This document shows, piece after piece, positions 24,589 to 36,200 of a stretch of DNA of 64,000 nucleotides. The notes under the pieces are model-generated. The model worked only from the letters and a program-made list of their open reading frames with translations. It searched no databases and was not told where the DNA came from. The DNA is from Capitella teleta (Eukaryota; Annelida; Polychaeta; Capitellidae). Each line of letters begins with the position of its first letter. The stretch's first letter is position 1. A program made the translations under genes and the position numbers. The stretch lies in contig KB296957.1 of NCBI GenBank assembly GCA_000328365.1, positions 62,001 to 126,000 of the forward strand. Direction: 5' to 3'.

Positions 24589-27500
24589 CTGAAAAGCAAT
24601 GCCAACATTGCGTCCGTATTGGTAAGCAATATCATTAACGTCATCTGAACCTTCAGCCAATATGGAAACCTGAAATAATGAATATTCATTAGCTCTGTTA
24701 AGCCCCAGAAACCTTTGCACTGAAAGTTACAAAAAACTTGAAATAACATCAAGCAGGAATAATTAACAAAATGGCTGACATTTGGTTGATATTGATGTGG
24801 ACAAATACAATTGAACATACGGCTTTGCAGCTATTGGCAATGAGGCTGGCGGTTTTCTTGAATGTTTTCTTGATGTAATGGTTGAATCGTTCGGTGTCAT
24901 CTTCTTTGGAGCCAAGCTGCATGAATTCACCTGGAAACCAGAACCGAAACACATCAGGATAAGAAAGGAGATCTCCTCAATTTTTGTTCCCGAGAAATTC
25001 ACAAGGGGTGAAAACGGCAATCCGCTTATGACATCACACACCTGTGACTAAATCTTCAAGCACTTGCGAAAGAACTTTGACAACTTCATTATTTCTAATT
25101 TGCGCCAAAAGACAGGAAGACACGGAGAGAATGAAATCGCCCGCCACGATCGCCTGCAGACAGAAAAACGATCGCACCCAAACGACCTGTGCATGGAGAC
25201 GAGAAGAAGCAGACTTTTGTACGTACCTTGCGTTGGCCCCACAAGTGGTGCGCTGAGGCCTTTCCTCTGCGCGTGTCTGAGGCGTCGATGACATCATCGT
25301 GCACCAAAGAGGCCGTGTGAATCATCTCTGAGATCATGGCCACACAGCGCTGGTCAGCAGAGAGACCGCTGAAGAGAGAGAAACTATTTGCCGCTACAAC
25401 TAATAAGACTTTTTAGAAGAACAAACAACAAAGTATGAATTAGGGCTGGGCGGTTATCCGTGTCCGATATCCGTGACAGCACGGATATTGGGGGTTTTCA
25501 GTACTATCCGTGATCCGTGTTTCAGCACGGATAGTTAAACACGGATAGTGTAAATTTTAAGTGTTTGTTTCGAGCGCACAGTGAGCGTAGCGCACAGCCA
25601 TTCCGCATACAAACGCTGCTCACTGAAGCTGAGCGATGTCAATTACAAGATAACACGATGTCAACGATGCGCTAATTCTGATTTGTTTTAAATAAACACA
25701 ATTCTATGCCCTTGAATCTCTTCAGTCATCAAGCAAAAGTGACGTAACACGCGTTGTTGACTATCTCCTTTAGTGCCTATTTTTCAACACCGTTACACGT
25801 GACAGCTTTGTCAATTGCAGTTTTCGTGTAAACCACAAACAGCACTGAATTTCATCACTTTCTCGACCTTGAACCATGTTTGAAATTGAACAGTTAATAC
25901 AGACTAGTACATATGCCTAGGCCCGCTACTTGGCGATCTTGCGACTTGAATTATTTCAAACTTTCAATAGGACAATAATTGCTATGAACTGACTTGCGCC
26001 TCACGAAGATACTAAGTTTGTACATTTCCAAATCATGTTTATTGAAAGTGTACACTGTAGCACAAAGTGCACGTTACTGTCGTTCCGTCTTGGGCTTATA
26101 ATCTGCGACTGTGAAGTTGGGGAAAATACTTGAAATAGCCTGCGCTGATAAGGAATTCACCTCTGTGAAATCGACAGGCAAGCGAGCTGTCTGCATGTGC
26201 GATGCCTCTTGAAACTCATTCTGAACGTTTTGATAAAAGAAATGCACAAGAAGCAAGCGGTAGGTCAAGGTCGCTTGTCTTTAACTGCTGCAGGTAGACC
26301 GTGGCTTTTTCGCTCACAGCGTGTGCCAGGCGCTGGGGCATTACGCTGCAGGTGCATGCTCCAGTGTTTGGGCATAAATATCCGTGTCCGTATCCGTATC
26401 CGTCGGATATTAGTAACACGGATATCCGTTATCCGGGTATCCGTGTTAAAGCAATATCCGCCCAGCCCTAGTATGAATTACCAATTTGAGGTTGAACTCA
26501 CGTATCGCTGATGGCGTTGTTTAGGTTGCACGCTCGCGCCATCAACATGACAATCAGGGGACGGAACAGTTTCCCTTCACCGTCAAAATGATGCTGGGCG
26601 ACATCTGAAACAGCCGTTGGCATGGTAACCAAATGCTGGGGAATGGAAAGTTTCAATTGTGCTGCTGTGAGTACAAACAGCGGAAGGCTCACGTTTCTGA
26701 TGTCATGTGAGAGTACATTGATTTCATCCTGCACCAAAGAGAACGGGTCGACTCGAGGCTTTGTGCGTTCATCTGTGCAGTAGTTGTTTGTGAGTTGCTG
26801 CTGCCGGGTGAGCTGCGAAGAAATCGGGAATTCAGATCACAGAATAATATATGTCATTTAGATCTATAGAAAATTCACATTCATGAGTGAGGTAGAAAAT
26901 GCTAAATTCAATGATAGCTTCAGGACTTCAATTGGAAAAATTACTGATACGTGAGTTTAACATGAATTTAACTGCGCACTAAAATCAGACAACCTTACTC
27001 TCCACAGATTGAGTATTGAATCATTCAAGAAAACAATAATACAATGGGTAAAAAAAAAAAAAAAATTTGAGCACTGATTGAGCAGTGTTGAGATACTAGT
27101 TGAGTAACTCAGTCAGTAAGTAAATCACTTCAGACCCTAACTAACTAATTGAGTTACAGTCAGTGGTACAGTGAGTGAGTGCAGTAGTCAATGAGTTACT
27201 GAGTAGGCCTAGTCAGTCGGCTACAATAGTACCTGCGAATAACAAACACACCTCTAGCGAACAGTCCTCTCTAACGAACGGTTTTCTTTGGACGCAACTC
27301 ACTCCCATGTTAACCAGTAGGAAATCTCTCCTGAGCAGCAAAACACCCCGAAACGCGAACAACGAACACCCCCCTCAGAAATAAATTATTTTAATATTAC
27401 ATTTTTTTTCAATTAAAAGATAATAAAAATCTGATGGCAAATGCACATAGCATACTATTAACGATGTTCTACGGTGTTTAGCGGGTATATAAGTTGCTGT

Positions 27501-28608
27501 AATTAAACATGCGAGCTGTTGTTGTGTGCCTGTCCACAGACGGCCGTGTGCGCGGCACCTATAAGTATAACAACACCTGTTGTGGTGGTTTTTAAGGTAT
27601 TTAAAATGATTAAGGCTGACATGTATGTTATGTTGCACTTCATACGAGAATAAATTGCAGTCATAATTATGCTTACACAGTAGAAAACTGAAGAGAAAAA
27701 AACTGGGTGAAATCAATTGTAGTGATCAATGGGTGGGGCTTCACTTTAACCTGTCAAATCAGCCAAATCATCATTGATATAATAATTTTGGAGTAAGCAT
27801 GTGATCACTCGACGGTCCTAAAATTTAATGCAGCAAGCAGAGGCAAGCTCCCACAAGGTGCATGCCGACTCGCGAGCACTGGCTCAGCGGCGGAGTCGCA
27901 GGCTCGGAGGCGACGCGCATTTCAAAGAGATGGAGTAGAGTTACAGCTCCATCGATGGAGATTAACTTATTAGAGATTTTATTGAAAGATAAATGATTCA
28001 ATAAACTATGAATAAACATTATACTTCATTGCTGTTATTGTTGATTGCTGAATTGATGCAAAGCTAGCATGAGTTACCATAGTGACCTAATTTTACCCAA
28101 CCTTGACTAACGAACACCCCCAAACTACCAACACTTTTTCTTGGATCCAGCACTGTTCAGTGTTCGTTATTCGCAGGTACTACTATAGTGACCTGTCTGA
28201 CCTGTCAAACTGACGACAGTCACAACTGAGTATCGAGGCTCAATGGATCGTGAGTGACAGTATAATCATTTAGCAAACCAAAGATAATAATCTTCATCGT
28301 ATACTCATCGTGTCACAATTTAATCGGAATCGTGAGTTATGATATTCGGTGGACGATAATAGGGGATTTGAGCAGACGCTTCAGGGTCACGTTGAGGAGA
28401 CGAACAAATCTCGAACTTTTACCTGTTTGGAGCCGACGAATGAGTGCGAAAATCGCCATGAAGAATTGTAATATCCTAAGTTAGAGCTATGTGAATGTCC
28501 TTTTGCTATATGCCGAAAGCAACATTGTAATATCGGCCGATTCCGAATGGAACTAAGGCATGCAGAACGTAAACCGGAAGCCATGCTTGTGTAATGATGA
28601 ATATGCAT
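24589..28608 (-). CDS. PDSS1: Decaprenyl diphosphate synthase subunit 1, 5' part only
   Basis: PDSS1 makes the polyprenyl side chain of ubiquinone in mitochondria, with PDSS2. Seven exons are visible: 28608-28423, 26812-26693, 26635-26502, 25368-25227, 25153-25042, 24930-24821, 24669-24589. The likely start is the ATG at 28584, giving an Arg-rich mitochondrial presequence ([17 protein letters not shown]). Recognisable blocks are [40 protein letters not shown] with the first DDxxD motif, [31 protein letters not shown] and [14 protein letters not shown]. The frame is intact for 287 codons. Human PDSS1 continues with the second Asp-rich motif and about 110 more residues. No such exon is seen before the gap or beyond it. 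Intron 2 is 57 bp. The gene is head to head with STT3B, about 1.7 kb apart. Confidence 0.88.
25441..26470. mobile_element. Non-autonomous hAT element in PDSS1 intron 3
   Basis: The ends are TAGGGCTGGGCGG and CCGCCCAGCCCTA. They are flanked by a perfect 8-bp target duplication, GTATGAAT, at 25433-25440 and 26471-26478, which is diagnostic of hAT transposition. Subterminal regions carry many ATCCGTGT / CGGATA motifs. About 700 bp of interior shows only short open frames (for example 26074-26268 minus), with no recognisable transposase. The intact duplication suggests a fairly young insertion. Confidence 0.9.
27222..28187. mobile_element. Non-autonomous DNA transposon, pogo/Tigger-like, longer copy
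   Basis: Terminal inverted repeats (left AATAGTACCTGCGAATAAC, right reading back as TAGTAGTACCTGCGAATAAC) are flanked by TA. It is the same family and orientation as 23891-24416 but longer, with a GC-richer insert around 27830-27930. It lies in PDSS1 intron 1. No transposase frame is seen. Confidence 0.75.
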
Positions 28609-28609
28609 G

Positions 28610-29715
28610 AGGCTTCATGAATATTCATGATACTAACAGACGAAGAACATACAATTTTTTTACTAGTATTTATAAATCATATAATTATAATTCGTAAGGA
28701 TATAAAATAAAACAAATCTAATCTAATTAAAATCAAACAAAAAACATAGAGAAATAAAATATACGTGCTAAGATAATGATGTTTGTAATAACTAACAAGA
28801 AAGACTCAATAATTAATACTAGTACTAGAACCTCCAATGATATTATACAGAGTGGGCCAAAAGTAGTTTATCTACGGGTGGCCAGCGTGACAACGGATCC
28901 CACGTGGATCCTTTGCGTGGTCTCCTTTACCTTTACATTAATTCATTCATCATACATTGTACATAAATGAGAACGTTTATTATTTGTATTTAATCTCCAT
29001 TTTTGTATATATTTCATCTCATTTTCCATTCTTAAGTATGTTTAATGTAAATAGTGTAAATCAATGATCGACTATCTCTGTCGCTACTCCATGTTAAAAC
29101 CAACACTAGAAGAAAACAATATATATAAAAAATGCTAATATTAATGTATCAAGTATTCAAAAAAAAATACCTGGTAACCTGGTATTATGTCCAGTGTTAT
29201 TTCTGTGCCCATTTATGCAAGAAAATAAAATAAAATTTCTTTTTAATGAGGGAGGAACAATTAAATGCAAGTGGTGTGTGATCGCGAAGAGATTGACATC
29301 AGATCAGCTCCTAGCTGAACGAGCATTAATGAAGGAATGTCATCTCTTGCATGGCGCTTCAATACAATCTGCATTTTTCATTTCATTTTAGGAGATAAAC
29401 ATTAGTTCATGATCTGTGTCACTGTCACAACAATAGCACTCTCAAACAAAACAATAGAACGAGAGCGTTGCTTTAATTATGCGTTCAAGGAGGCTTATTC
29501 ATGGTCCGGGGCCCTGTTTGCCGCCAAAAGTGAAAATATCGCGGACGAGTGCACTTTATTGCTTGAGATAAATCGGCATAAATGTTGATGAAATAGAAAT
29601 GATGGGAATAGCAGCATTACATGTTAGAGTTAGACTAACCATAGCACTATATATATCTATATATCTCTTATATATATCAAACTTCACATTGTTGTCTATA
29701 CCTAAATTTCATCTT
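28610..29715. other. Spacer between divergent PDSS1 and STT3B
   Basis: AT-rich; presumably contains PDSS1 promoter sequence. No gene or structured RNA recognised. Confidence 0.35.
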
Positions 29716-29966
29716 CAATCATATGGCTACCGAACATTCGCCCATCAAGCACCCATCCTTTGGAACCGATTACCTTCCAACCTACAGAACCAGCAATCGC
29801 TTGATGCTTTTAAAGCCCAACTTAAGACTTACTATTTTAACATTGCATTTTCTAGTATTTAATGATTTTCCTTTTTACCTCTGTTTGTACAGCGCATTTG
29901 AATGTTCTTTGATATTGCTGAAAATGCGTTTTAAATGTAATAAATCAAATGAAATGAAATGAAATT
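29716..29966 (+). mobile_element. LINE 3' end (L2/CR1-like), truncated
   Basis: The reading YGYRTFAHQAPILWNRLPSN followed by LDAFKAQLKTYYF is the classic C-terminal tail of L2/CR1-type ORF2. It is followed by a short 3' UTR and an (ATGAA)n tail at about 29948-29966. It matches the inverted copy at 11420-11645. Confidence 0.8.
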
Positions 29967-30289
29967 ATATATATGTATATAGTTATGTGTGTGTTATTTT
30001 TACACTGTGGTGTAAATAGGGTGTTTTTAGTTATTCATTTTTCTCTGTATACTTCATTTCATTTGTATCTACAGCCTCCACAAGACCAGCTAGATAGGAC
30101 AGACAATTAAGCGGCTGAACGTGCAGAAGTGAATCGATTTGGCGCTAGACTAAAAATTGTTATTATACCGGCGAAATATTACATCGATTTGATTTGTGCT
30201 GACCCATATAAATATAACCCTTGCACCCGTGACCTATTTCTTTGCATTCTCATTGGTCCACCTGGCGTCCTGTCACTGAGTCTGCCAAG

Positions 30290-33200
30290 ATGTCGGACAC
30301 CGGCAAGGGAGATATTCGCTCTGCGCTCTCCAACCCTGGAGGATGGAAGTCTCTCATCGTTTTCTCTGTCCTGGCTCTTGCATGGCTGGCTGGCTTCAGT
30401 TCCCGATTATTTGCGGTCATTCGCTTCGAGAGCATCATCCACGAATTCGATCCATGGTTTGTCGCATTTTTCACGTTCATCGATTTTGCGGCATCTTCGC
30501 GAATCATCATGATGTTGGAGATCATAATGTCACTATATTTGTAATTTTATCTCTCAATTGATTGATTTCTACTCGAGGAAGTGATACGGATATGACAATT
30601 AAAGTGAAAGTGAATGGCACATTAGAACTGATTTTAATTATGCATTTACATTTGTTTTTATTGATGTGGTTCAATCACCCTGAAGGCCTGATTATCATTA
30701 AGCTGATATTATTATTATTAGTGATAACAGAATAATGAGAATTGATCAATATTCAATTACTAATTAGTAATTTGACTAATAACTATTAAAGTGACTTGTA
30801 AGTATTAGTGTATTGTTCCGGCAACCAGAAAATTATGTTTGGCATTAAGCCCACAAGTGTGCCTGAAATATCCGTTTGCATAAATGCACTACATTACAGG
30901 CACATATCTGATCCATTTACTGATTTAGAGCCATAGCGCGTGCTCGTTGAGAGCCATTGCAAGCATTGCACACCTAGGAATACACTCAATAGAACTGTTA
31001 TATAATTAGTTTAAACATTGCACCTCTTACGAACGATTTATCCGAGCGATCGAGGCTACAAATAAGAAAATGCGATTTTGTTTTCGAAAGGATGACGCTT
31101 CGGCTAATTCGCCATTTTGTGTTTATATCACATGATCACGTCATGTGACTTCTTCAACAACAATAAGACGTGGTCGCACTTGTGTCTGTTTATCAATAGT
31201 GAAATACGTTCGCAAGAACATTAAATCGTTGTCACCAGAGTTTAATGTTAACTTTAAAGGTAACGATGAGAAAGAAGCCAATTCAGCACTATGTTATCCG
31301 CCTGTCGCCGATTGTGAAGTTGATGACGGCAAAAACGTAGGAAAACATCCAGCATGTTCAGCTTCTCCCAGAATCATAACGGTCATAATGTTTACGACAT
31401 CTATGGTCATAACGTTAGGTGCCCAGGAAACATGCTATTGTTTACATCTTTTGCGCATGCTCACAACACCGGAAACTCACAACCCGAGCGCTCTCGGCCG
31501 GCGATGTTATTATTGCCAACTTTATTGTGTTTTAAATAACTTGAACTCTTGTTACATCATCAGGTATTGGTAACACATAAGTTATACCCATTTCGTCCAT
31601 CTCGGGTCATTCGATTTGACGATCCCCTCTCAATAATAAACCATAATGTGCGCTATTGGGGCGACAATGCCAAACTGTAACTGATAATCAGATCAGTTAC
31701 ACTTGTGGAATTAGTTTGGCATTATGATTCCGCAAACGAAATATGTATAATATGATCCTATTGCTTAGGTTAGGATTAAGTTCAGACATTAGGTTAGGGA
31801 GATCCTGGCTCCCCAAGCCGTAGCATAGCGTATACACACATACGTATGTGTAGGAACTGCTCCGCTACCTTTGGGGAGCTAGGGAGACCCTAAATCTGGC
31901 GGTATCCGAGCCGAAATGCTCGGATACGGTTCAGTCTCATTGGCTCCTTGGGCAGAACATTGTTGATACAAGAATTGTTGTGCTGAGTGTTTTAGATCCG
32001 AAGCACTGTCCATTCTAAATTCCGCCCAGGGAGCCAATGAGACTAGGTGTTATGTAACCAAGGATTCAGGATGATCGTCAGTTACATCTTGTAGAACTAA
32101 CGTGACCCTGTATTCTGTGTCAGATCGCCAGCAGATCAGCCATAGGGTGCCCGTGACTAGTCCACTCTTATCTTATCTTACTCAGTGGGTTACCTTACAA
32201 TTTTCACGCGAATAATCAGCCAAAAAAAAAAACAAAACAAGAACAGCATCTATAACATTCTATACAGTTTCTGGTCAATTGTTCCAAAGGCAACAACTAA
32301 TTTTACATTACACTTATATACTATGTACTCTTCGTGGATGTTATATACATGAATTATTCTGTCGCTTTGTAACCCACTCCAAATTTCTGATTGTCATCTT
32401 GAGTTTCGTCACCCCCCCCCCCCCCTCCCTAAAATTATCGCTTGAACAATAAAGCGTGTTTCTTTTCTGCATTATCCTCTGGAACTGAGTGCGAACTGAT
32501 CTTTTCAATTTTAATACTTAATACTATAATAGGAATTATAGGATATAAGTATATAAAGATAACTTTAGATAAGATATAATCTCTATTGCCCGTAATACAT
32601 TGGGATGATTACTTTCATGACTATTGACGTTTGCTTCCAGGTTCAACTACCGTGCCACCCACCACATGGTTGAGCATGGCTTTTATAATTTCCTCAACTG
32701 GTTTGACGAAAGAGCCTGGTATCCCCTGGGCAGAATTGTTGGAGGAACAGTGAGTACTCATGAAATTTAATGCAACACTATTCGTGTATGAACATTTCTG
32801 AAGCATTTGGCTGCATGTCATGTATGTTAATGTATATGCTCGTTGTTCGATTTGCTTTATAATTAGCTGGAGATTCCTTGGAATAAACGATTAGTATCAG
32901 TCTGACACAAAATATGTTACACATTTATGACTCACTAAGAAAGGAAATCAAAGAAAAGCCCATTATGTTTGCTGTCATTCAGTAAATGGATGTTCAATAT
33001 TGATTTTGTTTTCTGATTGCATTATATATTTTTCCTTTCAGGTATACCCGGGATTGATGATCACCTCCGGAGCCATCCATGAGGTGCTTCATTCCCTCAA
33101 CATCCCCGTTCACATCAGGGACATATGCGTGTTCCTCGCTCCGGTATTCAGGTAATTATTGATTCCTCAGATTGAAATAAAAGATCACGCAAAACAGGCA

Positions 33201-36200
33201 TTTAATATGCGCTTATTTTATAAGACTCAATTCTGAGATATGTTTTTCCTTCAATTATTTTTTAAAGAATTTTGTTTTATTGTTTTAAAAAGTAGTGTGT
33301 ATATTTGCATATTTATATATATCCAAAGGTCGTGTATTTTATGTTTAGAATAGATGAGCTTATAATTTTTATGATTAATTTCCTTTGTTGTCTTGCAGTG
33401 GTCTAACTGCGCTGTCCACCTATTTCTTGACCAAAGAGTTGTGGAATCCTGGTGCTGGCCTCTTTGCAGCATGCTTCATTGCTATTGGTCAGTGTTGAAA
33501 TTTCACGCAATATCCCATCCTCACCGTTTCATTAACAGTTCCTGGTTACATCAGTCGCTCGGTAGCTGGTAGCTATGACAACGAAGGAATCGCTATTTTT
33601 GCCCTCATGTTCACCTACTACCTCTGGGTAAGTTCTCGATTCCTAAAATTAGGATTTCTTTTCAATTATGGGTCATTATTATTTGCTTTGCAGATCAAAG
33701 CTGTTAAGACTGGTTCTGTATACTGGGCTTGTCTTACCGCCTTGTCGTATTTCTATATGGTAAGTCACCTCGTCGAAGGCTTTGCCCTGATCTGGCGTTT
33801 GCATCTGTTTAGGTTTCTGCATGGGGCGGCTATGTGTTTATCATCAATTTGATTCCTCTTCACATTTTTGCTCTTCTTCTTATGGGAAGATATTCGCAGC
33901 GTATATATGTCGGTGAGTCTGGATCTAGGCACTAATTATTCTTTTGATCTCAAATTTTTTTATTGGTCCTCTCATGGATCTAGCATTTCAAAAAAAAAAT
34001 AAATAAAAAATTGTAATTATCTTTTATATTTTCTACAGCGTATTCAACATTCTTCATCCTTGGTCTGGTCTGTTCCATGCAAATTCCGTTTGTCGGATTT
34101 CAACCAATTCGCACAAGTGAACACATGGCATCTGCAGGTATATTTCCATTGCTCAGTCATTCTTAAATTAGCGTACTTTTCATATACTCAGTGCTCCATT
34201 TACTGAATACTTTTTTACCTTTGCAGGTGTGTTTCTGCTGCTGCAGGCGTACTGCTTCCTCACGTACGTTCAGGGTTTCATGACGAAATCCGAGTTCCGT
34301 CAATTCTTTGTGTTTGCGATCGCTGCTGCCACCTCTGTGGGATTCGTAGGAATCATCGGCCTCACTTACATGGGTGCGTCCCACTCATTTGAATATCTGC
34401 GAATAAATTTGCATATTTTTCCTGTGATCAGCACAATTGTGAATAAATTAGCATAATTGCTTATTTTCCGTTTTGTGTTGCTTGCAGGGTACATAGCCCC
34501 ATGGAGCGGGCGGTTCTACTCTCTTTGGGACACGGGATACGCCAAGATTCACATCCCGATCATTGCTTCCGTGTCTGAGCATCAGCCCACCACCTGGGTG
34601 TCCTTCTTCTTTGACCTTCACATCCTCATCTGCGTGTTTCCTGCCGGGCTCTGGTTCGTCATCAAAGATATCAACGACGAGCGCGTTTTCAGTGAGTCTC
34701 TGCTTTCATCCGCCGATTTGTTTTCTGATATTTCTACGCTGGATGTGAAATGTATCTCACTGTGACCTTTGCAGTCTTCCTGTACGCCATCAGTGCCGTT
34801 TACTTCGCTGGGGTCATGGTTCGTCTGATGCTGACCTTGACCCCTGTCGTCTGTGTCCTGGCGGCCATTGCTTTCTCCAAAACATTTGACATTTACTTGA
34901 AGGACGAAACTAAGAAGCCAACTGCTGAGGAGATTGAGGAGAAAGAGAAAAATGACAAATATTACGACAAGGTGGGTTATGTAATATCATCCCATTTATA
35001 CCATTCTCCCTCTTGAATCGCAAAGCTTGTCTCTTAACTTATCATTAGCTTCCATTTGATATCCTGGTCGATGTGGTTTGAGTCGCATTGATAAATATTG
35101 TGGCCATTTCCCCCTATAAAGGTACCGGTCAGTGGTTTACCAAAATCCCGGCTATCGGCTATCAAGTCGAAGAGCAAGAAGGGCCGGCTGCCAGCTAAGG
35201 CTGATCTCGATTCCAATGGCTCTGATGGTTCTGATCGTGAGGTATATTGCTGATGTTGTGCGTGGCCTGTTCCTTCATTTTCTGCATGCAATTTGTCGCC
35301 TTGTTTTATGTTTTTGTCCCATTGTACAGCCGGATTAATTTTCAGTTCTTGGGCCTACCTCTTGGTTATTTAATTTTTTTTTTTGACTCTGTTGCTTTCC
35401 GGGCTGTCTAAGTGAAATGGATATCCTATTTCATCTGTCGTTTCTTCATCAGAAGTTAACTTAAGTTTTAAAACATCACATCTGGCTTACACTTCCTTGA
35501 AATTGTTGTTTTCTTAAATGTGCAATCAATGTTATTTGTTGTCTTTTCAAATTCGATCTGTGACTAACTATTCCTCCAGCCAAGGCTTTCCCTTAAACTC
35601 CTTAATAATACTTTATAATTTTGATATTCATGTGCAATATGAAATTTATAATAAGTTCTGTTCAGTATTACCTGTATTAATTTGTCTGCCTTCAGTGTAC
35701 CTAATGCATGCATTTCAGTTTTTGATGTTATTATACCATGGAAATAACCCTTGAAATTTGTCAATGTGTTTCATAATTTCACTGCTAATGCAGCTGTTTC
35801 CTTGGTAACAGGTTGGCAAGGCGAAGAAGCCATCATCAGAGGAAGGGGAGAAGGAGGAGGGATTGGGAATGAACGTAAAGAGCATTGTGGTTGTGGCCAT
35901 TCTTATGATGCTCATGCTGTTTGCCGTTCACTGCACTTGGGTCACCTCCAACGCTTACTCCTCTCCGTCTATCGTCCTGGCGTCATACGGTCAAGATGGG
36001 TAAGCGTTTCATCTACGATTGCGCGTATTTGCATCTGACCGTCGATTGAGATCATTCTTCAGAATATGCATCAGTTTTGAGTGTTCTTGTTTATATTGTC
36101 ACTTTTTTTATTTTTAGTGCTCGGAACATTTTGGATGATTTCCGTGAGGCGTACTACTGGCTGCGACAGAACACCCATGAGAAGGCAAGGGTTATGTCAT

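Noticed and set aside
31145-31573. 142-codon open frame inside STT3B intron 1
   Set aside because: No recognisable domain and no splice sites fitting STT3B; it lies in a repeat-like region, so chance or transposon-derived.
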